Below, piece after piece: positions 33,557 through 46,180 of a stretch of 64,000 nt of DNA. Position 1 is the stretch's first letter. Each line of letters begins with the position of its first letter. The notes under the pieces were generated by a model. It did not search any database. It saw nothing but the letters and a program-made list of their open reading frames with translations, and had not been told where the DNA came from. A program made the translations under genes and the position numbers. Source of the DNA: Sanguinoderma infundibulare (Eukaryota > Basidiomycota > Agaricomycetes > Polyporales > Polyporaceae); NCBI GenBank assembly GCA_032821775.1, contig JAVLRN010000011.1, positions 2,046,001-2,110,000 on the forward strand, given 5' to 3'.

Positions 33557-34062
33557 ATGCGCTGGGCACAGCGCCTCCGGGCAATATGCATACTGTGGGT
33601 GGCATGTGCGACGGCGACGGCAAGCGAGCTGCCGAATAATGAGAAGACAGAGTTCGACGTTGTGTCCTTCTCAAATTCTTCCTCGGATGACGCACGCGAG
33701 ATGAGTGAGCAGACCAATGGCGGCCCCGTCTCAGCAGCAGGAAGACAATCTGGGAACATTCTTGATGGACAGTCCGGCGTTCGAGAGAAGGTGCCGACAG
33801 CCCGAATTACGTGTCGGTTAGGACGTCGATTCTTGAGGCAGTACTCTGGCGGAGGAAGTTGGGTTCGACGAGAAGTGCCAAGGAGTATTATGATATGCGC
33901 GATAGAGGGTGCGCAGCGAATGTCGCGGCGTTAGGGCATAAAGCGGCGGCACACGACGGTGATAGCACAGAGCAGTACGGGGAAGGAGGGATATCGACGT
34001 ACATGAAGCAGAACGCCACTCATGGTGGACGAGAGCACATTCCACGGCTCGGCCGTCCGTGA
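33557..34062 (+). pseudogene. Possible decayed or frameshifted gene
   Basis: Three overlapping plus-strand frames each carry a protein-like part. From ATG 33557 a hydrophobic, signal-peptide-like start (MRWAQRLRAICILWVACATA) runs on. A second frame has an ATG near 33718 (MAAPSQQQEDNLGTFLMD). A third, from about 33790 to the TGA at 34060-34062, reads SVRTSILEAVLWRRKLGSTR and SAKEYYDMRDRG. There is no room for an intron between the second and third, so a frameshift would be needed to join them. No family was recognised, and chance open frames are a real alternative. Confidence 0.22.
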
Positions 34063-37000
34063 TGAAGGTGGACTCGCCTCATGGCGATCTTGGTGCCACA
34101 CGTTATGAAGCGAATGTATATATGGTCGTCCGAGGTGTGCGAGGAGATTGCGCGATTGCACCCACCGGCGTGCCTTAGTCGCGGAGACCACAGATCGAAG
34201 TACTAGGCCCAAAATGTTGTTGAGAGAGAGGACGAGTATGCACTTAGGGATCCCGGTTTGTCGAGGGTTGGGGGCGGGCAAGGAGACGATGGCACCGCAA
34301 CAAAGCCGTCGACGTTGAATAGCTCGAAGTCAATCAAGACATGAGCCCTGCGACTGGGCCATCCACAGAAGACATTGACAGAGCCGGAGCGCCGGTCATG
34401 CAGCAGCAATGGCGTCCAGACTCCACAGTGCATCTCGAAGGGACGGAGCGGAGGGAAGTCGAAGCTGCACCAAGCTTTTGGCGTGGCCTATTGTATGATG
34501 GGTTCAACCGACGCACCAGCGTCCGGATTGACCGAGGCAAGATTGGCGTTGTTCGATGACCTGTCGGTCAGATCTTTGGGGATGGGTTCGTACGGTATAC
34601 GTACCCATACATGCCACCCCCAGCCGAAAACGTGGAGTAAAGTGCAGTAAAACCAACAGCTTCGAGGCACGACATCGACGCCGAAATCACCTCTGAGGCC
34701 GAACATCGCCGCACTCATGAACGCCTTGGACAGTGTTCAGTACCTCCTACTCCGCCGGGGTGGATGACCAGATCCGGTTTAGTGGACGGGAGCGACAGTG
34801 TTCCCTGCAGCATGCGCGTCAAACATGACCAGACCCGACGGCAGTTACGGCGATGGACATACTGGCGGCTTGATCGACCATGCATTGGGCTAAAGGATAC
34901 CGTATTACTTCCCAGAGAGCTCCAACCGCACCCATCCCCCGACGGAATCACGTGCGCCGGACTAAGGAACTTCGCGCAAGCGCAAGTCTTAGTGAATAGA
35001 GTAATTGACATTGACATCGACAGCTGGCGCATTCCGTAAAGTAGGGTCTCTGCTGAAATGCTGAGCGCGATGCAATGGACGTGTGTTAGCATGCGAGGCG
35101 CAGTCAAGAGAGAGGGTAGCACCTTGGTCGCCGGAGGGGAACGTTTCTCGGATCGGCAGACGGCCTACAAGTTTGATGCCCGTGCTGCTACCCCAGTTTC
35201 AAGCACCCGAGCACGGCTGAGCACGATCGAGCAGCGTGATCATGCGACGCCAGTCCCCCAACGCCACACCGTGGGTCGGTGCGGGGATATGGTTACATGA
35301 AAGCTGCTGGACAGGGCACGCACTCGCGCGCAAGCGGGAGCGTCTTGACCAAACCCGGGGCCCATCGCTGGCAACTCTGGCGCAACGTTCACCTTCTTTG
35401 ACTGTTCGCGACGCCCAAACGTCGTGTCGTTCGTCGTTCGATGTCGACGGACGCCCCTCCGACTGGGCGATTCGCCGACCCCATCGCGGGAGTCGCCCGA
35501 CGTGACACGCCAGGCACGATTCGGAATATTCGCCGGGCGTGCGTGCAGTCGCAGTTTCCACCCACGGGCAGCGCACGAGAGAGGATCCGCGCGCGGTCCC
35601 GCGTGGAGTAACGCAAAAGGACGCGCAGAGGTACAAACGAACGTCTGGATGCCAGAGGGCCCAGGCCAGACGACGTTCATGAAGTCGATGGAGTCGATGG
35701 AGAGGGAGAACGGGGCCCGACGCGCTTCGGGCTCGGCTCAGTCCGGGACAGCCTGACAGGCTCCGAGCAGAACGAGGAAGAGACCCTGCCGGATCCAGGG
35801 CACAGTTCGGCTGGGACAGCGATTGGACTGCCAGTGCGGACTATGAGATATTTCGAGAGAGGACACGAGAACGGGGCTATTTCGCCGAGAGAGCACGAGA
35901 GAAGGAGAAGGGAGAGCCGGAGATGCTATATGAATGAATGCGGACGTCGCCAATATGCGATCGGCCCCCTTGGGGTGGTCAGGGACGTGCCACACTCGCT
36001 AAGCTTCGTGCAGAGCGGGACCGGAGAAAACTGTATTGAGCGTGGGGAAGAACAAGGGGTAAGGGGCGGGAGTCGACGTCGAGCATCGTCCAGCGGAAGG
36101 TGCGGGGAACGTCAGCGGCGCCTGGCTCCGCTCCAGCAGCCTGACTGGAAGGGAGGGGACAGAGAAGGCCAGCAGCGCGGAGCTTTGATCGCGAAGCTCG
36201 TGCTCCGCGCGCAACAGGCCACCGACGCGTAGCGAGGTTGATGGACAGTGAACGCTGAGGACGAAGTCAGGGCCTCGTCAGGGGACCAGAAAACGAGATT
36301 GGGCGCACGGTCATATCCTGTCCTTCGCGAGCCCGCGCAGTTGGCCCGACGTCGACCGCGGCGCAGCTTGTCAACAAAGAAGCAGCACGGTTGCCCTTCC
36401 GCGTCCTGCGGTTGTCATCTGCGGTACACCAAGGTCTTCTCAATTCTTCGTTCCAAGCCTTCATCGGTGCCTGCGAAGCGGACCCATTCGGTGGCGTCAC
36501 CCTTGGAACACATCGCGCCGAGGGTGTGGGGTCCTGCCCCGAGCCCGCGCTTGTCGATGTGCCATACGCAGCTACAGGGCCCCAGTTACGCCTGTCCGCG
36601 CACAGATGCGGACGCATGAAGACGGGTGCAGACGGCTCGAAGCTGTCTGGTGGTTCCCACCACGTCCCGCTGCCCATGAACGAACCACAGCGGGGAGATG
36701 CGGTGATGCAACTTCTGCGTGCGCGAATGATGACTGACAAAGAATCGACGCCGTAACGTAACATGTCAATGCGCTCCGGCGGACAGGGGACCGAGAGCCC
36801 ACTGGCATTCGCGCGCTGACGCGCCTTCGAAGCTCGGGGAGCAGCGAAGGTCGCGGCTGTCGCGCGCGAGACGGCCAATCCGCACGCGAAGGCCCGTCCG
36901 CTGGGAAAGGTGCGGACATAAGCGTCGAGCGCGCGCCTGGCGAAATAACACATCGCAGGCGCAGTGCCTCGTGAACGGCGCATCCTGCCCGCATAGGAAG

Positions 37001-38591
37001 GTGCACGTCCTCGTGCGCCGTTTCCAATTTGCCGAAGCGCAGGATCTGAGACAGTGGTCGGCTGTCGAATCCGGGCGCGAGCGCGAAAATCGGGAAATGA
37101 GGCGAGCAGATCCCTCAGAGGCGACGCGGTGCGCTGGAAGTTGGAACTCGAAGGCTAGCCCGCGACGAGTCGGAAAGCATACGGGGGCATGCCTCGAGGC
37201 GCATTCGGATAAGGCAACGAATTGAGGTCGGTTCCGGGCATACGGTCGAAGTTTCGAACAGGCTTGCGGGTGCGATAGCGAGGGGGCGCGTATGTACAGC
37301 AAGCTTCCGCCTCGGGGGGGAGATCTTTGTACCTTTCTTGCGGCGCGCCGGGACAAGGAAGTTTGAAGCGTTTGGTATAGGTCCGGTCGCGCGTTCGGAG
37401 ACGACAGCATCGCATAGTCCTCGTCTTGCGCCGTACAGTGACAAGCAGTTGTACAGGACGACTGGAGTCTATATGCACAGGGGCAGGCACAACCAGCGCG
37501 AGAGGGACCAAGAAGAGCATGTGCTCGCAGATAGCCCCCCGGTGATAGAATGTTGAGTGTATTGGCCCAGCTGAGCTTGCAGAGGCGCAGGGTTGTTCGA
37601 GACCAACAGACGACGAAGTGATAAACGGCTGTGCTGATCCCGACGTCCTTACGCCGCATCGCCAGATCCAAGGCGTATCGTATACAAATAGACTGAATGC
37701 CGTTTGCATGTCGCGGAGGCAGGGCGTCGTCGCTCCCGGACCAACCCAGACAAATGAGAGCTCCGGCCGACCGTCGTCTCCTGGTATTCCGTCCGGCCAG
37801 AACAACACAGACGGGGATTCGCGACATAGGGCCGGGGCACTCCACTCGGTGGTTGGAGGTCGGGATGGAAGTGATTGGGTCGGAATCGAAATCTTCCCCT
37901 CGACGGCCGCAGGAAGGAGCGGACAGAAGCGCTGCCGCGGAACGGAAGGGCTGCGGCTCTTCATAATCTACGATCGGGAACTCGCCCATCATCTCCGTCA
38001 TCAATCGGTCATGAATGAGCTAGCAATAGCTCGCAGGGCGTGTGGGGGTGGAGCTGGGGGAGAAGGACGACGACGGTTTGGGAGGCTCGAAAGAGCAGCA
38101 CGAGAGCAGCCTCTCTCCGCGGCAAATGGCGGCCGCGGAGAGTGCTTTGAGCCCAGGATAGCAGCAGTGTCCAAGGTTCAGTCGACGGTCCGGTGGCTGC
38201 AACATCCCTGAACGGAGTTGGGTCGGCGCAAGGACGGGACGTGCGGAGCGTGAACGCTACCGGGTGCTGATCCACAGTCATCCTGCGTGCGCCAATCAGG
38301 TATGGGCCATCGACGTCGAGTGGAGCGGACGACGGGGTCCGTTGGACGAGCGGCAGAAGGTCCGGGGCGCGCGATCTTGGTGGCGAGGGGATCGGAGCGA
38401 GACAGCAGACAAGTGGAGATTGAGGCGGATAGAAATTTGAAAGAGTGGCAGGTCATGTCGGACGGCAGGGAAAACCAACCAAGGCCAGAAGAGTGTCGGC
38501 GTGGGGGTAAAGGGCTTGATGGACGATGCCGGGCTTTGGAGGGAGAGATTAGGGCGGTAATTGTGGATCGCTTGCTGTATGTACGAAAGCT

Positions 38592-38972
38592 ATGGGTAAG
38601 AGTCGACAAAAGGTTAAGGAGCCTCATCGATCTGCAAAAGATGGGTTGAGTGGTGGAGCGGAAATGAGACTTGTGACTGGGAAGGAGGGCAAATGTTATG
38701 AAAGCGTTTGGCAGAAAGCGTGGAGACAATCTCGAAAGCTGGTCGAGTACAAGGCACAGGTACATGGCAAGACTCGATCTCGACGGGCGACCATTCCTAG
38801 CTCAATAGAGCCCGTGTATGCGCCGCGCATGTCGGCAGATGACGAGGTCCCTGCGGTAACACTAGAGGAGGTCGAAGGAGATATGCGCAAACGTTCTCAA
38901 CAGCATCCGACGTTCTTAGTTGTGCCGCCGGGTGACTATGCGAAGAAGGAATACGCACGGTGGTGGACATAA
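38592..38972 (+). CDS. Candidate hypothetical protein, 126 aa
   Basis: An uninterrupted frame starts at an ATG (MGKSRQKVKEPHRSAKDGLS) and ends YAKKEYARWWT plus TAA. The second half is the more protein-like part: a Ser/Pro segment, the acidic DDEVPAVTLEEVEGDMRKRS, and FLVVPPGDYAKKEY. A gtaag sequence overlaps the first codons, so this could also be an internal exon. Further open frames continue on the same strand to about 39670. I do not recognise it. Confidence 0.33.
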   Translation: MGKSRQKVKEPHRSAKDGLSGGAEMRLVTGKEGKCYESVWQKAWRQSRKLVEYKAQVHGKTRSRRATIPSSIEPVYAPRMSADDEVPAVTLEEVEGDMRKRSQQHPTFLVVPPGDYAKKEYARWWT

Positions 38973-40151
38973 AGGAAACGTTTGGCTCGTGCGCTTGGTG
39001 GCAGCAACGCAGATCCCGTATGATATCGAAGGAGGACAAAGTATAACGGCCACGGCGGGGAGGATTCCAAGCCGGCGCCTAGGCAAGCAAGCGGGTTGGT
39101 CGCCTCAAGGGGAAGGAAAGTATTCACGCACCCTTAGCAGATGCCGGACGGTGTCTGAGCGGGACACGTCGTCAATGTCGGTGGCGTGCATTGCTGGCGT
39201 CACGCGCAGATGGCGTAGAATCATTATCCCAAGGTTTGCTGGGGCGGATGATGGAATCGACTGGTGTGCACTGGTCCTCCTGGATTGGGCTCGAGGCTGT
39301 CGGCGGAAGTGACACGAGCGGTCGAGCGCAGGTGCGCGGCTGCGGAGGTAGAGGCTCGACGTTCGCCCCCCCAAACTCCTCCTGCCGACGTTCCCAGCGT
39401 GGAGCGACTTCAAGGCTGTGAGACAGCGCAAGAAGGCTTCATCGTGGTTCAGAGACGAAGACGATGGAATTTCTGCGCATGCGGGATTCCTGCGAAACGG
39501 GCAGGAAGAGGCCTCGCACTCGCGGCCAGAGCGGCAGCTGTCGGCGAAAGGCGGCCGGGGCCGGGGCTGTGGTCGCCGGAGAAACAGAAAAGACGGCCGG
39601 AATTGGGGGGCGTCTCGCTGGCATTTGGGGGAGTGGGAAGCAATAATGGCCGGAATGGGAGGAGAGATTGAGGTAGTGCTTACGTGAGCAGGCTTGATGG
39701 AGCGGTCGGAGGGAGACTGGACAGGGAATTGCACCCTGAGCCAGGACTCCCAGGCGGTTTCCAGGAATTGGAGGATGCCACCGCTTCTCAGACTCCCAGC
39801 GTTCGAGCCCTTGGATTCGGTAAGACATGCATCAAACCCTTTGCCAAGCGAATAGAGTACCAGTCCCCGCCTTCCTCGCCCTCGGACGCTTCAAATACCC
39901 TCCCTCTCCTCCTGCCTTCCCGCTGATCCCCCCTCCCTTCACACCTTCCAGTAGCCGCCCCGGCCTCCCGCCCCGCCCGCCTCGCCTCGCGACATCCCCT
40001 CCTTTGGCCAGACGCGTATCCTGCCGACGTAACACTTACCTCATCCTTCGCTTACTCTCCGGACACGCGTCCGAGGTGTGTCCCCAGACGCGTCTTTTTT
40101 TCACCTCCTCACCTCTATCACCGCGCCCCAGCCACGTCGACACGACCCAAC

Positions 40152-42900
40152 ATGAAGTCCAACCTCGTGAAGCGGTCCCTTGCCTCTCCTCGCGAGTTGG
40201 ACGCCAAACTCGAGCTCCTCCAACAGCTCGGCTACGAGGACCGCTTCTACCTCGAGGATGATGACTCCCACTCCGGCAACCCCGTTTACCTCAACGACAC
40301 AGACCGGTGGATACAGACCGAATACAACTGGGCTCTCGAGGAAGCAGCCGACTCCCCTGCCGGCATTCCTGACCTCTTTGACGGTCAGTCACGCCCACCC
40401 CTTCTCCATCCTCCTTCCCGCCCTGATTCGCAAAACACGTCACAGTAGAGGAAGATGAGGAAGCGTGCCTTCCATACGTATATGACCCTACCCTTTTCGC
40501 CGCAAGGCAGTTCTCGCCCGTAAGGCCCCGCACTCGAAGCGCGTCACAGCCCATCCAGAGGAGTGTTGACAAGGTATGTTCCGCCCTTCTGTCATCACTC
40601 ATCCTATTTCGTCACCCTTCTATATCTTCGTTCCTGGTTGTTTCATGCTTCATTTGAGAGTCAGACGTGCCCTCCCCAGCCACCACTTGGCATCTATGGA
40701 CGATGACCGTCCGGGACGCGCTCCCACATGGTCCCATCGGCTTGCCACAATTCAGAATTTTAGCTTTGGCGAATTGGTGGCGGGACCTGCCTTGTGGGGC
40801 CGGAATGGCCCATGGATCGGTCGCGTTCTCACTCGGGTCCAGCCGAGATTGCCGATTAAGGCTAGCCTGCTCAGCCGTCCGGATGTTGGGTTGCCAACGC
40901 TCGCCCCGGCCGCCGCAACTGTAAGGACCTGTAAGGACTAGCGTGGCCTTCCCTTATTTCGGCATGATCCACTTTTTCTGTCCTCATCCTGCACGGTGCA
41001 CGACCGTTTCGTATCGTGGTTTTCGTCCTCAATAAAATGATAACTTACTCTCGAAATATCTAGCCTCTTCCGAGCATCCCCCCATTACGGCTACGAAACC
41101 GCCCGAGCCTCCCCATTGTACCGCCTCCGTCGCCAGCGCAGACATCCTTTCCATCATCGCTAGCCAACAGTCCCCTAATTTCTTCGCGCTCGACACGTGG
41201 AGAATTTCAACATTCGCCTCCTCCATCGCCCCGCCTCGCAAGCCCTCCCAAGTCGCGTGCCTCCCCCCGATCTCACGGAACTCCACCTCCCATCCGTCCC
41301 GTCACACATCGGCACGCGACATATCCTTCGATTTCATCCACCCTTTCTCTCCTCGAGGAACGTGAGACTGAGGTCGAGAAACGATCTGGAGTTTACGTTG
41401 ATGAGGACGACAGCGTTCCGCAACTTATCCCACCCTCGATGTCCCGGGCTACTAGTCGCGGTCGAAGTTGCAGTGCGACCGTGCCAAGCAGCGCGCAACT
41501 CGGTGGCTCCAGCTCGAGTCCAAGGAGAATGCAGCGTCCAGCGTTGCCAGCGTTGTCCACCTCTGCTTCGTCTCCCCAATTGCGAAGGTTGGCAGAGCTC
41601 GCATCCACACCTTCTCCGTCCTTCTCTACCGCCAGGTCGTTTCTTCCTTCGCCCACGAGCGACGCCACGTTCGCGCCCGAACCGGATGACAACGTTACTC
41701 CTGGCGAAGCGATCACGTATTCGCCCGTCGAGAGCCCAGAGGAAGTGGATGGCGCTCCAGAGACCGGTCTAGCGTCTCGTTGGTCGCTTGATTCCGTCGC
41801 TTCTCGTCCTCGCATCACGCAGGTGGCCCTTGATGATGGTTCGGCGTCTCCGGCTAGCAAGATGAGGAGGCGAGATCGTCTGCTTAGTTTAATATCCGGC
41901 CGCGCACGGTCGGGATCAGTGACTAAGCCTTTGCCTCCTCCCAACACTCCGCGCGGGTCTTCAGACGTGCTTGACATCCACGTTCGCGGCGTCGACTCCC
42001 GCGACGCACTCAACCAGATCCCCAACACCCCCTCACGACCCTCCTCACGGCCCTCGTTCACGATGCCGCCCAAGATGCAGCAAGCACCTTCCCTGTCGTC
42101 GTCGGACTCCTCCAACACGTCATCTGCCTCGACACTCGCCACGCCAATCGAGACACCGATTGAACTCATGCATCCCTCCCTGCCTGACTTCTCTGATCCT
42201 TTCGGAGCGGATTCGCCTTCGTGTTTGCCGGAGGAGTTAGAGGAGGAAGGATCGCCTGTTTTCGCGGATAACCCCTACCTTCCGCCTGAGTCTCCCCTCC
42301 TCGTCGCAGAACAATCGCCTCTCTCTTCCCCCTCTCCTCCCCCCCTCCCTCCACCCGAACCTTTGAGGCTGCAGATCGGTGATCGTCCAATGTCGCCTGG
42401 TTCACCCCCGCAGCCGACTCTCCCTCTTCCCTCACCCGGAACGCCCTCGCCCTCATTCCTTGTACCTTCGCCCCGCCCCCCATCGTTCTTCTCGTCGATT
42501 ACCGGCCGTCAGAGGAGACGAAAGAAGAAACTTGTCATCTCCGGAGCGCCCCTCGAGCTCGGTCAGGCGCGTTCGACCTCGTCAGTCTCCACTATGCAGG
42601 CCGCGGACGACCTTTTCCATCGCCAGCAGGAGCAGCAACGACGCGTGCACAACGTCGTCAAGTGGTGCGAGAGTTTCGGGGTGGTGCGAAAGATCGAAAC
42701 GAAGGAGGACGGTAGCCTGCACGTGTACTGGAAGGACTGGGAGGTCGCCGATATGGTGAGTGCCCTATTTTCCATCTGGTTCGGAGGTTTCGAGGTTGCT
42801 CACTTGCGGTGGTGTCCGTGTGCAGGTGTGCCGCGTTCAGGCCCAGGTCGTCATTAAGGAAGTCGGCCGTGTTAGCCTGGCGTGGTCGTACATCTCATGA
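40152..42900 (+). CDS. Serine/proline-rich hypothetical protein, about 708 aa, four exons
   Basis: No named family was recognised. Exons are 40152-40383, 40446-40573, 41064-42755 and 42826-42900, all junctions in frame. The N-terminus (MKSNLVKRSLASPRELDAKL, GYEDRFYLEDDDSHSGNPVY, WIQTEYNWALEEA) looks ordered and acidic. Most of exon 3 is disordered Ser/Pro with potential phosphosites and a basic block (RRRKKKLVISG). The C-terminal 80 residues look folded: EQQRRVHNVVKWCESFGVVR, DGSLHVYWKDWEVADM and, across the last intron, VCRVQAQVVIKEVGRVSLAW. Intron 2 (490 nt) is unusually long and could hide another exon. The start codon lies just after a pyrimidine-rich leader. The tail could be a small RNA- or protein-binding domain, but this is not established. 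Confidence 0.8.
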
Positions 42901-43771
42901 GACGACTGTGCGACCGTTTCTATACGAGGAATAATCGATTATCTCACCCGCCCCTCCCGACTACCATCGCCAACAACTCCACGTCCGACAGCTTAATTAC
43001 AGCGACCCATCGCGTCAGCGCCCCCCCTCGTCTCACACCTCCGCTCGTTTAATTTATCGCATACGACACACGCTCCTTGCATCTGCATCCGGTTCGATCC
43101 GGTCCCATTCAATCATTCTCATCCATCACGGTACGATACGACGCTCATTACCGCACGCTCACTTGCAGTTTTCTTTTGCTCTCTGGTTCCGGTCTTATGG
43201 GCGTCGCGCTGATATGATAGGTCTCGCATCTCCCCATCCGCATCCTCCCTCTACTCGACATTTCCGCATGCCTTCCTGGTTCTACATCCTGCCTTCCGCG
43301 TCGGACGCTAATTGTCGGGTTTGGTCGGCATATCCCTCTCACCCTCTTTCTCTCCCTTCGCTCCTCCTCGCTCAGTCATGGTCTGCAACTGGAGTCTCCT
43401 CTCGCTCATCTCTCTCGTCTTTGTATTCGTCCCTGTTCTCTGCTTCGCGATCGCTCACCCTCACCTCATCTCATCTGCTCACTTCGGCATCTCACCCTCT
43501 CCCTGCTTGTTCCGCAGCATTGTACATTGTTTCCCCTGTCGTCGTCGTTTGCTTCATTTTCCCTCTGTTTCTCTCCAACGAACACTGTCGAAGCCGCGCC
43601 CGGGGCCCACGGCGCGGCACGTACAAAGTAAGGGCGCACGGAAAGTACTGTAGCAATTTTGTATATGGTGTATTAATCCCGTATAGAGCGCGCAGCGTCG
43701 CGCAACGCCCTCTGGCAATCCCAATACCATCCGCGGAGTCTCGAGTCTCGAGCCGCGATTCTCCACAACGA

Positions 43772-44038
43772 TCATATCGGTTTGGGTGTGCTGCGCGGCT
43801 CGCGTGCGACCAGGCTCGGGCTGGATGTCCCCGATGAGGTGCTGTACTGACTGTGTGCTATGCCGTCTGCATCCTGCTCCGCGATGACGAGCACCGCCAG
43901 TGGTATGTTTCGGTCGTGCGCCGTGCTCTCCTGTGCCAGGCTGACAAGCCGTCTGCCACGCGAGTTCGGGCGCCATGGAGATTGTGGCAGGCTGGTGGTG
44001 GCACCAAGGTTCTGAAGAGGTTCGGCTGAGTCGTTCAT
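43772..44038 (-). CDS. Candidate small hypothetical protein, 88 aa
   Basis: A minus-strand ATG at 44038 opens MNDSAEPLQNLGATTSLPQS and continues to a TGA. Codon use is balanced and GC-ending, with a short hydrophobic block (IPLAVLVIAEQD) in an otherwise Ser/Pro/Arg-rich sequence. No family was recognised and no good splice sites are needed. It could be chance. Confidence 0.3.
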   Translation of the reverse strand: MNDSAEPLQNLGATTSLPQSPWRPNSRGRRLVSLAQESTAHDRNIPLAVLVIAEQDADGIAHSQYSTSSGTSSPSLVAREPRSTPKPI

Positions 44039-46180
44039 TCGGCTTGCGGAGGCGGTGAGTAGCTTACGAACTTAGCAATTACTTGCTGGGGCCGCATGGG
44101 TCGGAAACGGTATGGCGCAAGCGGGCCACAGGTTGATTTTGAAAGATCGAGTCATTTGGGACAGTCATTTGGCTGCGCATGTCAATTAGTGTTCTAGCCT
44201 CGATTTAACTGGTAATTACTGGGCAGAAGTGACCAGGTTGCCAAAGTTCAAGCCCACTGGATCCCAGACAGTGCTTACCCGGCCCCGCATTCATATGATC
44301 GGCGCTACTTGTGCGAAGCCCGCGCGCACTGCACCTCCTTGCTTCCGGCCACAAGACTGCCCCTGCTGCTGATGCTCAAAACTCGTCTCAAACAAAGCCG
44401 AGTATTTTGCAGGACTAGACTACAGGTCCCATCGGACGAAAATGGGCTGCCAGTCAGAACTTCGAAGGCCGCTTCGTAAATCGTCCGGTCTTCAAAGTTG
44501 CATTGGCGGAGGAAGTCGCGGACATTGAGGTAAGTTCTACCCAGGTCCCTCGATCCTCTTCCCGAACTACGTCAATACCCGCCGCGATCTGCGAGAACCG
44601 AATCTGCTGCTGGGCGATGCACCGAAGTTCAGGAGGCTTCGGTGCACCATCCAGGCGGATTTCGAGTCCACCAAGCTGCGTCTCGCAAGCTGTGTGCATA
44701 CAGACAGCGTTCGAGACGTGTGCTCGCTGCGCTCGGTCTCGTACCATCTTGATACGACGCCAGCTGCGCTACGTCTGCACATCTCACGACTCAGTGCATG
44801 ACGCTCCCTGCAGATCCTCTTCGACCAACTGGTGGGAAAGCGCCGTGCGAGGATCACGTACACCCTCTTCTTCCTCGCATGCTCGCGCCTGTCCGTTTCG
44901 TGCGAATTTCGCACAAGGGGGCCGCACACGCCAGAGAGCGCAGTGGTGCGTGCCCGACAGCCGGCCGTCGGCGCTATGCAGAAGCGGACAGGGACCAAGA
45001 AGCTCGAGGACGTTACGCGGCGCGTGACGACGTCCGTCTTCGGGCATCGCTGCATGGTCCCAAGTTCTTTGAAGGCCGGACGGCCGCGAGCGGTCCTAGA
45101 CGGTGTCTAGATGGACTCCCGCCCCCCCGGCCGCAGGCAGACGGCGGTTCTGAGCGAGTTTGTCTGAAGGATCGCATTCTAGCGTTCTGCCGCCGTTTGG
45201 GAACACGCACACAAGCTGGGGGAAGGAGACTGCGATGTTTGGAAGGTATTCCGACGTGCCGGTTCGTGAGTCGCGGAGGGCGTCGCGCTGCTGACGCTTC
45301 TGCATTCACTCCGCCCAGCATGCTCATCCAGGGCCGCGCTTCGGCGAGGATGGGACCAAGGCGCGGGGTGCGTGATGCTCGCGGTTTCCCAGACTAGCGT
45401 CGCCGTGCGTGCTCACGATGGTCGGGGTCGGGACTCGGGAGGGCCTTTTGCGGTCCAATGATGCCGGCAGCACCGGTGCCTCCGAGTGTCTGAGCAAAGG
45501 GATGGCCGGATTCAGCAGGAGGTTGTGAGGTCGTGGCGTTTTCGCCGCGGGTGTGCGGGCTCGGTGATTGCGGAGGAGGATCCTCGCAATCGATCCTGAC
45601 ACGGAGACTTGGGAGTCGAGAAAAACAAAGGCGCTGCTGAATTTATATGGTGCTGTCTGACTTCCGGACGCCGCCGCGGCGAATGATCGCCAGACGATGG
45701 TCATGTCTGAATGACAGCCACAGACTGAACGACCGTTGCACCAAATGGTGCGCTACGATATTTTGCCATGTCGTCATGTCGTGGGCTGCCACCGGGTGCG
45801 TAGGACGGAAGATCCCGTACTAAATATGTTTCTCCTCTTCCTCGGAGGATACGAACATATCGCACGTGAATCATCGTAGACATGAAAGAAAGTCGAGCGA
45901 TATCGTCCGAACGGGAGTACGACGGCGAGTCCTTCTTGCCCACACGCGTGCGGGAGTGGAGCTGCGGGCAAACCACGCAGGCCTTAATGTCTGTTGAACG
46001 GGTGCGTTCCCCTTCAGTGCGGGCCCGCTCGTGTTGGAGGTCGGTATATGTAGGGATCCGCCGAGTATGTCGCCTCGGAAACGTGGAGCTAGCATGTGAA
46101 TTGGCCGTGCGAGTTTTCGCACTTCGTCTCGGTGCTGTGAGTATCTACTATCTTGATCGACTGTCGTTGACGTCGTTTGC

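Larger units (their letters stand above)
30694..40151. other. Long gene-poor interval (9.5 kb)
   Basis: No confidently recognised gene, transposase, reverse transcriptase or long terminal repeat was found. The first 700 bp are AT-rich, pyrimidine-biased sequence that is probably the 3' flank of the disordered-protein gene. From about 33 to 40 kb the DNA is GC-rich and open in many frames on both strands, as random GC-rich DNA would be. Two slightly better candidates inside are listed separately (33557-34062 and 38592-38972). About 39.8-40.15 kb is a pyrimidine-rich promoter and leader for the next gene. Confidence 0.45.

Noticed and set aside
36766..38004. 412-codon minus-strand frame
   Set aside because: It has the longest open frame in the desert but is Cys/Arg/Ser-rich, overlaps equally open frames on both strands, and shows no domain or splice logic.
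38178..38765. 195-codon minus-strand frame
   Set aside because: It is low-complexity Ser/Leu/Pro, antisense to another open frame, and has no domain.
41393..42169. 258-codon minus-strand frame
   Set aside because: It is a shadow of the Ser/Pro-rich exon of the plus-strand gene.
43088..43105. GGTTCGATCC resembling a tRNA B box
   Set aside because: It is one base short of the consensus, with no pairing stem, A box or acceptor stem around it.
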